Positions 10,239-18,275 of a stretch of DNA of 64,000 nucleotides are shown piece by piece; positions within the stretch are counted from its first letter, which is position 1, and the number at the start of each line of letters is the position of its first letter. Source of the DNA: Paracoccus contaminans (GTDB lineage: Bacteria > Pseudomonadota > Alphaproteobacteria > Rhodobacterales > Rhodobacteraceae); NCBI RefSeq assembly GCF_002105555.1, contig NZ_CP020612.1, positions 957,001 to 1,021,000 on the forward strand. The letters are read 5' to 3'. Below the pieces are notes generated by a model. It saw only the letters and a program-made list of their open reading frames with translations. It did no database searches and was not told the origin of the DNA. A program made the position numbers and the translations under genes.

Positions 10239-12128
10239 CTAGCCGGCCGCGTCGGGGTGGAAATGATCGTGGATGGTGCGCGCCATCGCTGCCGAAATGC
10301 CGGGCGCGGCCTGCAGATCCTCCAGCCCCGCGCGCGCCACCGCCTTGGCCGATCCGAAATGCGCCAGCAACGCGCGCTTGCGGGCCGCGCCGATGCCGGC
10401 GATCTCGTCCAGGGGATTGGCCATCGCCTGCTTGGTGCGCCGGGCGCGGTGGGTGCCGATCGCCCAGCGATGCGCCTCGTCGCGCAGGCGCTGGATGAAA
10501 TACAGAACCGGATGGTTCATCGGCAAGGCATGGGGCCGCCTGCCGGGGCGGTGGAATTCCTCCTTGCCATGGTCGCGGTCCTGCCCCTTGGCGACGCCGA
10601 TCAGGGGGATATCCTCGACCCCCAGCTCGGCCAGGATGCCCTCGACGGCCGAAACCTGCCCCGCGCCCCCGTCGATCAGCAGCAGGTCGGGCCAGGCCTC
10701 GGTCTGCCGGTCGGGATCTTCTTTCAGCAGGCGCGCAAAGCGGCGCGTCAGCACCTCGCGCATCATGCCGAAATCGTCGCCGGGGGTGATCTCGGTGCCC
10801 TTGATGTTGAACTTGCGATACTGGCTTTTCATCCAGCCGTCGGGACCGGAAACCACCATGCCGCCGACCGGCGCGGTCCCCTGGATATGCGAGTTGTCAT
10901 AGATCTCGATCCGGCGCGGCACGACCGGCAGCTCGAAGGCCTCGGCAAGCCCCTCCAGCAGGGCGCGCTGGGTCGCGCTTTCCGCCAGCCGGCGCGACAG
11001 GCTCTCGCGCGCATTGCGGGCGGCATTGGCGACCAGCTCGGCCTTTTCGCCGCGCTGGGGAACGCCCATCGCCACGCGCCGCCCCGCCCGTTCGGACAAC
11101 AGCTGCGCCAGCAGGTCCAGATCCTCGACCGGATGGCTCAGCAGCACGAGGCGCGGGGGCACCTTGTCGTCATAGAACTGGGCCACGAAGGCCTGCATGA
11201 TCTCGGCCGGCGATTCCGATCCCCCGGTCCGGGGGTAGAAATCGCGGTTGCCCCAGCTCTGGTTGCCGCGGATGAAGAAGACCTGAACACAGGCCTGCCC
11301 CCCATCCAGGTGCAGCGCGATCACATCGGCCTCGGGCACGCCCCTGGGGTTGATCGCCTGCACGGATTGCACCGCCGTCAGCGCCTTGATCCGGTCGCGC
11401 AGCGCCGCGGCGCGCTCATATTCCATGGCCTCGGCCGCCTCGGCCATCTCGGCCGCAAGCCGCCCCTGCACGGCGGTCGACCGGCCCTGCAGGAAACGCT
11501 CGGCATCGGCCACCAGCGCGCCATAGTGTTCAGCGTCGATCCGCTGGACGCAAGGCGCGCTGCACCGCTTGATCTGGTGCAGCAGGCATGGCCGCGTGCG
11601 TGCCGAGAACGTCGCATCCGTGCAGGAGCGCAGCAGGAACACCCTCTGCAACTGGTTCAGCGTCCGGTTGACCGCCCCGGCGCTGGCGAAAGGGCCGTAA
11701 TAGCTGCCCTTTTCGGTCTTGGCGCCGCGGTGCTTCTTGATCTGCGGAAAGGGATGGGCCTTGGACACCAGGATGTTCGGAAAGGATTTGTCGTCGCGCA
11801 GCAGCACATTATAGCGCGGCTTGAGCTGCTTGATGAGGTTCTGCTCAAGCAGCAGCGCCTCGGTTTCCGTGCGCGTCGTCAGGAACATCATCGAGGCGGT
11901 TTCGCGGATCATCCGCGCGATCCGCCCCGAATGGCCCGAGGGACGGGCATAGTTCGACACCCGCGCCCTGAGATTGCGGGCCTTGCCCACATACAGCACG
12001 CCCCCCTGCGCATCGAGCATCCGGTAGACCCCCGGGCTGGAATCCAGCCGGCGGCAATAATCGGCGATCAGCGCATGCCCGGTCAGGGCGGGGGGATGCG
12101 GGGCCTGGGAGGGCGCTTCAGCAGTCAT
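10239..12128 (-). CDS. uvrC: excinuclease ABC subunit C
   Basis: UvrC (629 residues) makes both incisions in nucleotide excision repair after UvrAB finds the lesion. Order of domains: GIY-YIG nuclease near residues 30-110 ([20 protein letters not shown]), a Cys-bearing region ([16 protein letters not shown]), a UVR motif near residue 240, then the RNase-H-like endonuclease with [18 protein letters not shown] and [14 protein letters not shown]-terminal helix-hairpin-helix pair follows ([20 protein letters not shown]). The roughly 300 bp upstream is AT-rich and holds a 17-bp palindrome. I searched that region by eye for the alphaproteobacterial LexA site (GTTC-N7-GTTC) and saw none. Confidence 0.98.
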   Translation of the reverse strand: MTAEAPSQAPHPPALTGHALIADYCRRLDSSPGVYRMLDAQGGVLYVGKARNLRARVSNYARPSGHSGRIARMIRETASMMFLTTRTETEALLLEQNLIKQLKPRYNVLLRDDKSFPNILVSKAHPFPQIKKHRGAKTEKGSYYGPFASAGAVNRTLNQLQRVFLLRSCTDATFSARTRPCLLHQIKRCSAPCVQRIDAEHYGALVADAERFLQGRSTAVQGRLAAEMAEAAEAMEYERAAALRDRIKALTAVQSVQAINPRGVPEADVIALHLDGGQACVQVFFIRGNQSWGNRDFYPRTGGSESPAEIMQAFVAQFYDDKVPPRLVLLSHPVEDLDLLAQLLSERAGRRVAMGVPQRGEKAELVANAARNARESLSRRLAESATQRALLEGLAEAFELPVVPRRIEIYDNSHIQGTAPVGGMVVSGPDGWMKSQYRKFNIKGTEITPGDDFGMMREVLTRRFARLLKEDPDRQTEAWPDLLLIDGGAGQVSAVEGILAELGVEDIPLIGVAKGQDRDHGKEEFHRPGRRPHALPMNHPVLYFIQRLRDEAHRWAIGTHRARRTKQAMANPLDEIAGIGAARKRALLAHFGSAKAVARAGLEDLQAAPGISAAMARTIHDHFHPDAAG

Positions 12129-12431
12129 GACGGCTCATGTGGTGATTCCTGCGCCCGAGTGCAAACCACCCCGAAATTGCAAGCCCGCAACCTTCCACGG
12201 TTTCTGGGGATAAGTCTGTGGAACCGGTGAGGGTGGCTGAGGCAAGTGCCAGCAAAACAAAGGCGCCAGACGATCTGCACAATTTTTGTGCATAAAAATA
12301 AGCTGTTGGTTTGAAACGGTAATTTTTCTTCCCGCTGCAAGTCCCTGAATCATCGGAAAGATTCTTGACCGTTATGCGACAGCCTCGGGCCAGGTGGACA
12401 AGAGCCGCCCATCACCCTCGCGGGCGTCCGT
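12129..12431. other. 303-bp intergenic region with an AT-rich island, upstream of uvrC
   Basis: No convincing gene lies here; short reading frames on the minus strand lack a ribosome site and known similarity. The stretch 12270-12370 is clearly more AT-rich than the surroundings. It holds the TGCACAA palindrome listed separately and a sequence (GGGGATAAGTCTGTGGA, 12206-12222) that only loosely recalls a DnaA box. It presumably contains the uvrC promoter. Confidence 0.6.
12276..12292. promoter_or_regulatory. 17-bp perfect palindrome, operator candidate
   Basis: The sequence TGCACAA-TTT-TTGTGCA is a perfect inverted repeat with 7-bp arms. It sits about 150 bp upstream of the uvrC start and is followed on the plus strand by the A-rich ATAAAAATAAG. 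It is symmetric enough to bind a dimeric regulator. No cognate regulator gene is adjacent, and it matches neither the FNR (TTGAT-N4-ATCAA) nor the LexA consensus. Confidence 0.45.
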
Positions 12432-13226
12432 TCAGTCGCCCAGGATGTCAGGCGTGCGCCAGGCAAGATGCTGGCCCCCGTCAACGCAGATCAGCTGGCC
12501 CGTCACTGCCCGCGCATCCAGCAGATACAGCAGCGCCGCCACGATGTCGGACGGGTCTGCGCCCCGTTCCAGGATCGTGGCGGCGCGTTGGCGGGCGAAA
12601 TGCGCGGCGCTTTGCCGCGCGCCCTGCATCGTCGGGCCTGGACCGATGGCATTGACGCGGATCGCGGGCGCAAGCGCCTGGGCCGAGGTGCGCGTCAGCG
12701 CCCACAGGCCGGCCTTGGCCAGCGAATAGGTCATGAAGGCCGGGGTAGGCTTGAGCACGCGCTGGTCGATCATGTTGACGATCAGGCCATGAGCCTCGGG
12801 TTCGGGGCGAGGCTGCGAAACAGGGGCCTGCGGGGCGCAGGGCAGCTGGGCGGCGAACTGCTGGGTCAGGACAAAGGGCGCGCGCAGATTCGATCCGATA
12901 TGCCGGTCCCAGCTGGCACGCGTGGCCGTGGCCAGGCTGTCATGTTCAAAGATCGAGGCATTGTTCACCAGGACCGTCAGCGAGCCAAGGCGCGAGACGA
13001 CGGCTGGTATCAGCGCCTCGGTTGCAGCCTCGTCCAGCAGGTCGGCGGCAAAGATCTCGGCCCGCACGCCAAAGGCGCGTGCCGCCGCCGCGGTCTCCTC
13101 CGCCTCGCCGGCCGAGCCGTGATAGTGGATCGCCACGTCATGGCCCCGCTGTGCAAGGGCCAGCGCCATCGCGCGGCCAAGCCGGCGCGCCGCGCCCGTG
13201 ACCAGCGCCGCGCCCCTAGCGGCCAC
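12432..13226 (-). CDS. SDR family oxidoreductase, pteridine-reductase/FolM-like
   Basis: This is a 264-residue short-chain dehydrogenase with ALVTGAARRLGRAMA (TGxxxRxG, the pteridine-reductase variant of the cofactor motif), VNNASIFEHDS, and the active-site YSLAKAGLWAL. The NNAS and R-R-L-G features favour a FolM/PTR1-like dihydropteridine or dihydrofolate reductase over FabG, but substrate assignment is tentative. The start is the GTG at 13226, because the preceding 37-codon gene ends 11 bp inside it and no ATG fits the Rossmann strand. It is probably translated by coupling to that small gene. Confidence 0.8.
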   Translation of the reverse strand: MAARGAALVTGAARRLGRAMALALAQRGHDVAIHYHGSAGEAEETAAAARAFGVRAEIFAADLLDEAATEALIPAVVSRLGSLTVLVNNASIFEHDSLATATRASWDRHIGSNLRAPFVLTQQFAAQLPCAPQAPVSQPRPEPEAHGLIVNMIDQRVLKPTPAFMTYSLAKAGLWALTRTSAQALAPAIRVNAIGPGPTMQGARQSAAHFARQRAATILERGADPSDIVAALLYLLDARAVTGQLICVDGGQHLAWRTPDILGD

Positions 13227-13329
13227 GGCGCAGCCCCAGCAGGCGCGCCACCACGCGGCGGAACCCCGGCCCGAAGGCAAGGGCCATCGCCACCATGATC
13301 AGCAGAAACAGCAGAACAGTCCGGATCAT
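13216..13329 (-). CDS. 37-residue single-span membrane peptide
   Basis: A short reading frame starts at ATG 13329 and encodes one hydrophobic segment (TVLLFLLIMVAMALAFG) followed by a strongly basic tail with several Arg (FRRVVARLLGLRRGR). The layout suggests an inner-membrane peptide with a cytoplasmic basic end. It starts 11 bp after the stop of the S49 peptidase gene and overlaps the start of the SDR gene, so the three genes form one tight transcript. I do not recognise a family. The coding assignment rests on spacing, the membrane-segment pattern and the overlap. Confidence 0.6.
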   Translation of the reverse strand: MIRTVLLFLLIMVAMALAFGPGFRRVVARLLGLRRGR

Positions 13330-13339
13330 TGCACGCGCC

Positions 13340-14158
13340 TTACATCCATGCCTGGGGGGTCAGCCGTGACGCCGCGGCCCGATCGGCCGCGGCATCGACA
13401 AGATCGGCAGCGGACAGGCCAAAGCGCCGCAGGAACGGCACCCGCTGGCCATAGCTGCGGAACCGCAGCCGTTCGCCGAAAAGCCCGCGCATCGTCGGTT
13501 CCAGATGCCCGATCCCGTCGGCCAGGCCAAGCGCGACCGCCTGCCGGCCCGTCCAGACCTCGCCTGTGAAAAGATCCTGGCCGGGGGGCAGCCGGTCGCC
13601 CCGGCGGGCCACGACCTGGGCCTTGAAACTCTCGTGGATGGGCGCCAGCAGGCGGTGCAGCCGGGCGACATCCTCGGGGGTTTCGGGTCGGAACGGGTCC
13701 AGCCACGACTTGGCCGCCCCCGCGCTGTGGACGCGCCGCTCGATCCCGTGACGGCGGATCAGCTCGGCAAAGCCGAAGCCGGCTGAAATGACCCCGATCG
13801 ACCCCAGAACCGACGATTCATCGGCCCAGATCACGTCGCCCGCGGTGGCCAGCCAGTATCCGCCCGACGCGGCCACATCCTCGACAAAGACATGAACCGG
13901 CAGATGCGTTTCCTCGGCCAGCCGGCGGACGCGCGCGGCGATGAGCGAGGACTGCACCGGCGATCCGCCGGGCGAGTTCAGGGCGATGGCGACCGCGACG
14001 GGCCTGCCCTGTCGGAAGGCGCGGGCCAGGACGGGCGCAAGCCCCGCGTCCGACAGGCCCGCCGCCCCGTGCCGCGCGGGGATGCCGATCGCGCCTTGCA
14101 GGCGGACGATCGAGACAAGCGGGGCCGGGCGGAGCCGTGAAAGGAACGGAAGCTGCAT
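13340..14158 (-). CDS. S49 family serine peptidase (SppA/SohB-like)
   Basis: This 272-residue protein has the S49 signature: IALNSPGGSPVQSSLIAARV near residue 70, then VFVEDVAASGGYWLATAGD with the nucleophilic Ser in ASGGY, and SVLGSIGVISAGF. Family members are membrane-linked serine/lysine peptidases that degrade signal peptides or short membrane fragments. There is no clear N-terminal membrane anchor: the protein begins MQLPFLSRLRPAPLVSIVRL, unlike full SppA, so it may be peripheral or cytoplasmic. It leads a probable operon with the 37-residue peptide and the SDR. Confidence 0.88.
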   Translation of the reverse strand: MQLPFLSRLRPAPLVSIVRLQGAIGIPARHGAAGLSDAGLAPVLARAFRQGRPVAVAIALNSPGGSPVQSSLIAARVRRLAEETHLPVHVFVEDVAASGGYWLATAGDVIWADESSVLGSIGVISAGFGFAELIRRHGIERRVHSAGAAKSWLDPFRPETPEDVARLHRLLAPIHESFKAQVVARRGDRLPPGQDLFTGEVWTGRQAVALGLADGIGHLEPTMRGLFGERLRFRSYGQRVPFLRRFGLSAADLVDAAADRAAASRLTPQAWM

Positions 14159-14217
14159 GCCCCGTGATAAGCCGCCCCCCGCCAGGCAGCAAGCGCAAGC
14201 GCCGCCCTGAAAGACAA

Positions 14218-14240
14218 CGCGCCCCGCATCAGGGGGCGCG
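14218..14240 (-). terminator. stem-loop downstream of the bc1 operon
   Basis: CGCGCCCC at 14218-14225 pairs with GGGGCGCG at 14233-14240 over a short loop, about 20 bp past the cytochrome c1 stop. On the minus strand the hairpin is followed by TTGTCTTTC, a weak U-rich tail, consistent with the end of the petABC transcript. Confidence 0.55.
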
Positions 14241-14258
14241 CCATCGGGGATCAGTGCG

Positions 14259-15821
14259 TCAGCGACCGTCGCCGATCACGTCGCGCCGGTGCTTGAGCGG
14301 CCACCAGAGGCGCTTGTTGGTCAGGTACAGCAGCGCCGACAGCACCACGAGGAACAGCACCGAGACGAGGCCCGCCTGCTTGCGCGCCATCATCTTGGGT
14401 TCGGCCGTCCACATCAGGAAGGCCGCGATGTCCTTGGCCTCGCTGTGCAGATCATTGGGCGAGCCGTCCTCGAACGTCACCTGCTCGTCGCTCAGCGGCG
14501 GGGGCATGCCGATCCAGCCGCCGGGGAAGGCCTTGTTTTCATAGAAGGTCGCGCCGGCCTGTTCCTTGGTCTTGCCGGTATAGCCGGTCAGGATCGAATA
14601 GATGTATTCAGGCCCGCCGATGCCGTTGAAAAGCTGGCTGATGCCGGTGCCATAGGGGCCGTGAAAGCCCGCCCGCGCCTTGGCCATCAGCGACAGGTCC
14701 GGCCCCATCCCCTCGCCCGTGATGGTGGGGAAATAATCCGTCGGCTCGCGCGGACGATCCTCGCCGGTCGCCGGATCGGGGATGGTCAGGGCCTGCGCAT
14801 AGGCGCGCATCTGATCCTCGGGCAGGCCCGGCCCGCCGGCGTCATGCAGGGTGCGCAGGGGCACCTGCTTGAGCCCGTGGCAGGCCGAACAGACCTCGGT
14901 ATAGATCTGCAGGCCGCGCTGCAGCTGGAACTGCTCATATTTGCCGAACGGCCCTTCAAAGCTGAAGGCCACGTCGTGGATTTCCTGATGCGCCGCATGG
15001 GCGGCGGGCGCCTCGTGTTCGCCATCGGCCGCGGCGGCGGGCTCGGTGGCGGCACCGGCATCGGCGGCGGCAGTGTCGGTATTCACCTGGTCCGGGTTCT
15101 GGGCATTGGCCGGAACGCTTGCCGCCGGGGCCGGGGCCGCGGCATCGGCGGCCGGGGCTGCGGCCGCATCAGCGCCGGCAGGAGCCGTCTGGGGTGCCGC
15201 TGCCTCGGGTGCCGTCGCACCCTCGGCCGGAACGGGCTGGACAGGGGCTTGCCCCTGCGACATTTCGGCCGGTGAGGGTGTGGCGGTTGCAGCGGGTTCG
15301 GATGCGGCCGGGGCCTCGCCGCCCGCGGGTGCGGGGGCCTTGTCCGAACCGGGCGCATCGGCCTCGGCCGCGCCCTCGGCGGCGGGCACGGGTGCATTGA
15401 CCTGGGCCTCGGTCGCGCTCGCCGGCAGGCCCTCCTTCGGGGCGGCAGGCGGCTCGCCGGCGCTTGGGGCCGGGGTGGGCGTGGTCGCATCCATTCCCGC
15501 CGCCGCCGTTCCGGTCTGGGCCGCGGCAGCCGCCTCGCCTGGTTCGGCAGCCTTGGCGGGCTGGTCGGCGCTGGCGGCCGTGCCGGCATCATTCAGGGCG
15601 GCCGGGTTCGCCGGGGTGGCCTCGCCTGCCGCAGCAGCCGGGGTAGGCGCGGCCGCCGGGGCGGGCGCGGCCGTTGCCGCCGGGGCGGGTGCCGCTGCCG
15701 GCGCCGTTGCCGCCGCGCCGGGTTCGGTTACCGGCACGGTGATTCTGGTCGTCTGCGCGTTCGCCGCCATCCCGAAGGACAGGGCCGCGACCGCCGTGAG
15801 TGTGACATTTCTCAGGGACAT
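14259..15821 (-). CDS. petC: cytochrome c1 with a very long Ala/Pro/acidic extension
   Basis: This is the haem-c subunit of the cytochrome bc1 complex (fbcC in Paracoccus), which passes electrons from the Rieske protein to cytochrome c. At 520 residues it is far longer than most (about 250-280). A signal peptide ends near AANAQ at residue 23. Residues 24-278 or so are almost wholly Ala, Pro, Glu, Gly and Thr, and the conserved domain begins at [20 protein letters not shown]. Haem attachment is C311-S-A-C314-H315, and the C-terminal anchor is [14 protein letters not shown]. Paracoccus denitrificans cytochrome c1 has a related acidic extension of roughly 150 residues, so the type is known but this length is notable. 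It is the third gene of petABC, 14 bp after petB. Confidence 0.96.
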   Translation of the reverse strand: MSLRNVTLTAVAALSFGMAANAQTTRITVPVTEPGAAATAPAAAPAPAATAAPAPAAAPTPAAAAGEATPANPAALNDAGTAASADQPAKAAEPGEAAAAAQTGTAAAGMDATTPTPAPSAGEPPAAPKEGLPASATEAQVNAPVPAAEGAAEADAPGSDKAPAPAGGEAPAASEPAATATPSPAEMSQGQAPVQPVPAEGATAPEAAAPQTAPAGADAAAAPAADAAAPAPAASVPANAQNPDQVNTDTAAADAGAATEPAAAADGEHEAPAAHAAHQEIHDVAFSFEGPFGKYEQFQLQRGLQIYTEVCSACHGLKQVPLRTLHDAGGPGLPEDQMRAYAQALTIPDPATGEDRPREPTDYFPTITGEGMGPDLSLMAKARAGFHGPYGTGISQLFNGIGGPEYIYSILTGYTGKTKEQAGATFYENKAFPGGWIGMPPPLSDEQVTFEDGSPNDLHSEAKDIAAFLMWTAEPKMMARKQAGLVSVLFLVVLSALLYLTNKRLWWPLKHRRDVIGDGR

Positions 15822-15835
15822 CTCGCGCCTTCTCC

Positions 15836-17161
15836 TTATTCGGCGGGGTGAGCGGCAGGGCTGTAATGGGCGTCGAAATCCTGCTCGATCGTCGAGGGCA
15901 TCGGGCTGGGCCGCTCGACAACCCCCAGAAGGGGCATGATCACCAGGAAATAGGCGAACCAGTAGGCCGCCCCGGCCAGGGCGATATAGGGATAGATCCC
16001 CTCGGCGGGCTGCGCCCCCACCCAGGTCAGCACGACGAAGTCGATCGCGAGCAGCCAGAACCACCACTTGAACTGCGGACGGAAGCGGCCCGAACGGATG
16101 CGGCTGGTATCCAGCCAGGGCACCAGCGCCATGACGATGATCGCGCCGAACATCGCCAGCACGCCGAAGAACTTGGCGTCGATGATGCCGAAGGACAGCC
16201 AGTTGACCGCCTGAACGACCCACACATCGGCGGTGAAGGCGCGCAGGATGGCGTAGAAGGGCAGGAAATACCATTCCGGCACGATATGCGCGGGCGTCGC
16301 CAGCGGGTTCGCCTCGACATAGTTGTCGGGGTGGCCGAGATAGTTGGGCATGAACCCGACCACGGCGAAGAACACCAGCAGGATGACCGCCAGCGCCAGC
16401 AGGTCCTTGATGACGAAATAGGGGAAGAACGGGACGGTGTCGCGGTCAGCTTCCTCGCGCGAGGTGCGGCGCACCTCGATCCCCGTGGGGTTGTTGTTGC
16501 CGGTGGTGTGGAACGCCCAGAAATGGACGACGACCAGCGCCGCGATTACGAAGGGCAGCAGATAGTGCAGCGAGAAGAAGCGGTTCAGCGTGGCGTTGTC
16601 CACCGCCGGCCCGCCCAGCAGCCAGGTCTGGATCGACGGCCCGATACCGGGGATGGCCCCGAACAGGCCGGTGATGACCGTGGCGCCCCAGAAGGACATC
16701 TGACCCCAGGGCAGCACATAGCCCATGAAGGCGGTGCCCATCATGCACAGATAGATCAGCATCCCGACGATCCAGGTGATCTCGCGCGGGGCCTTGTAGC
16801 TGCCGTAATACAGGTTGCGGAAGATGTGCATGTAGACGGCAAAGAAGAACAGCGAGGCGCCGTTCGCATGCAGATAGCGCAGGAAATGCCCGCCATTCAC
16901 GTCGCGCATGATGTGTTCGACCGAATGGAACGCCAGGCTGACATGCGGCGTGTAGTGCATCGCCAGCACGATGCCGGTGACGATCTGCAGCGCCAGGCAG
17001 AAGGTGAGGATGATCCCCCAGATCCACATCCAGTTCAGGTTCTTGGGCGTGGGCAGGGTGGTGAAATCGACGATCAGGCGGACGATCGGCAGCCGGCGGT
17101 CGAGCCAGCGCTCGATCCCGGTCCTCGGCTCGTAGTGATCGGTGGGGATACCGGCGGACAT
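15836..17161 (-). CDS. petB: cytochrome b of the bc1 complex
   Basis: This 441-residue membrane protein is the ubiquinol-oxidising core of complex III. It has eight hydrophobic helices, the paired haem-ligand histidines in helices B and D (around [16 protein letters not shown], and [20 protein letters not shown]), and the Qo-site motif [15 protein letters not shown]. The Paracoccus/Rhodobacter-type insertion between helices is visible ([19 protein letters not shown]). It lies between the Rieske gene (10 bp away) and petC. Confidence 0.98.
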   Translation of the reverse strand: MSAGIPTDHYEPRTGIERWLDRRLPIVRLIVDFTTLPTPKNLNWMWIWGIILTFCLALQIVTGIVLAMHYTPHVSLAFHSVEHIMRDVNGGHFLRYLHANGASLFFFAVYMHIFRNLYYGSYKAPREITWIVGMLIYLCMMGTAFMGYVLPWGQMSFWGATVITGLFGAIPGIGPSIQTWLLGGPAVDNATLNRFFSLHYLLPFVIAALVVVHFWAFHTTGNNNPTGIEVRRTSREEADRDTVPFFPYFVIKDLLALAVILLVFFAVVGFMPNYLGHPDNYVEANPLATPAHIVPEWYFLPFYAILRAFTADVWVVQAVNWLSFGIIDAKFFGVLAMFGAIIVMALVPWLDTSRIRSGRFRPQFKWWFWLLAIDFVVLTWVGAQPAEGIYPYIALAGAAYWFAYFLVIMPLLGVVERPSPMPSTIEQDFDAHYSPAAHPAE

Positions 17162-17171
17162 CTGTCGCTCC

Positions 17172-17744
17172 TCAGCCCAGCTTGATGGTGGTGTCGTTCA
17201 CGAAGGATGCGACGGGGATGTGCAGGTTCTGCGGGGCGGGACCCTTGCGGATGCGGCCCGCGGCATCATAGTGCGAGCCGTGGCAGGGGCAGAACCAGCC
17301 GCCGAAATCGCCCGCGCCGTCGCCGATCGGCACGCAGCCCAGATGCGTGCACACGCCGATCATCACCAGCCACTTGCCTTCCTCGTCCAGCGTGCGGTTG
17401 GCGTCGGTCGCCGGCTCGCCGGGCTTGTTGGCATTCTCGGCATCGTGGTCGATCAGCGCGGCGGTGTCGTCGGCGCGCGCCCGCTCGATGTCGGCGGCCG
17501 AGCGGTGACGGATGAAGACGGGCTTGCCCAGCCACTTGACGGTCAGCTGGGTTCCTTCGGCGACCGCGCTGACATCGACCTGGATCGAGGACAGGGCCTG
17601 CACGTCGGCCGAGGGATTCATCTGGTTGATGAGGGTCCAGCCGGCTGCCCCCGCCGCAATCGCGCCGGCACCGGCGGTCGCGTAATAGAGGAAGTCCCTC
17701 CGGGTGGCGCCGTGGTCTCCTGCGTGATCGTCTGCGTGGGACAC
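17172..17744 (-). CDS. petA: Rieske iron-sulfur subunit of the bc1 complex
   Basis: At 190 residues this is the [2Fe-2S] subunit that shuttles electrons from ubiquinol to cytochrome c1. A twin-arginine motif [10 protein letters not shown] (residues 14-23) precedes the single membrane helix, so it is exported folded by Tat. Cluster ligands are in C132-T-H134-L-G-C137 and C152-P-C154-H155-G-S-H. The start codon is GTG at 17744, with GGAG seven bases upstream; no ATG is available before the Tat motif. It is the first gene of petABC, so the promoter should lie in the 531 bp upstream. Confidence 0.97.
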   Translation of the reverse strand: MSHADDHAGDHGATRRDFLYYATAGAGAIAAGAAGWTLINQMNPSADVQALSSIQVDVSAVAEGTQLTVKWLGKPVFIRHRSAADIERARADDTAALIDHDAENANKPGEPATDANRTLDEEGKWLVMIGVCTHLGCVPIGDGAGDFGGWFCPCHGSHYDAAGRIRKGPAPQNLHIPVASFVNDTTIKLG

Positions 17745-18275
17745 GGGTCTTCTCCAATTCGTGGCCCGGTGGTGGTCAGGCCGGTACGACAGGCGGGGCA
17801 GTCCAGACGGACAACACTCGCAGCCGCGCTTCTAGCCTTGTCCATTGTGCCCGTCCAGCGGCCTCGGGGGTCGGAGGCACCTCATTTGCCGGCATGTGTG
17901 GGATTTGAGACGCGTGCACGGCGCGTCCGGCAGCCTGCGCACAAGCGCGGGCGCGCCGATGCGCAAAGGCGCGCATGCCAGCAGGCCGGCCGATGACGCG
18001 CCAAGGGCGATCGCGCGGGGCGGCCTGTCCTTCCCTCGCGCGTTGAGGCTGCGCATGGGAGGGACGGATGCGCAGCCCCTCCTCCCCCAGGCGATGGGCC
18101 GGCTGCCCGGGACCTGCGCCGCGGAGCCCGGGCATCACGAAGCGGCAGCGGCCGATGGGGGAAAGAACCTTGCAGGCCCTGGCGCACCCGCGGGCCGGGC
18201 TTGTTCCACACAAGGTCGGCGATGCGAGGGGCCGGCGCGGCCTGCCTTATTCCCCGCAAGCGGACGGGGGCAGGA
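17745..18275. other. 531-bp region without a recognisable gene, upstream of petABC
   Basis: The stretch between the Rieske start and the MORN-protein stop is GC-rich on both strands and has open frames in several phases, but none has a ribosome site, family similarity or sensible composition. It must hold the petABC promoter at its left end. I could not mark a clear -35/-10 pair, nor a FNR-like TTGAT-N4-ATCAA box. Confidence 0.55.

Noticed and set aside
12206..12222. GGGGATAAGTCTGTGGA as a DnaA box or replication origin
   Set aside because: A single loose match with no cluster of boxes and no origin-type neighbours.
10179..12230. 683-codon open frame opposite uvrC
   Set aside because: Antisense shadow of a conserved gene; no ribosome site and no family features.
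12135..12353. Two overlapping 71-72-codon frames upstream of uvrC
   Set aside because: They run through the AT-rich promoter region, lack ribosome sites and overlap each other.
15822..16274. In-frame upstream extension of cytochrome c1 into the cytochrome b gene
   Set aside because: The cytochrome c1 signal peptide begins at 15821; the upstream part is cytochrome b in another frame.
17776..18213. 145-codon minus-strand frame in the petABC upstream region
   Set aside because: Cys/Arg/Pro-rich with no motif or ribosome site; several frames are open here because of GC bias.
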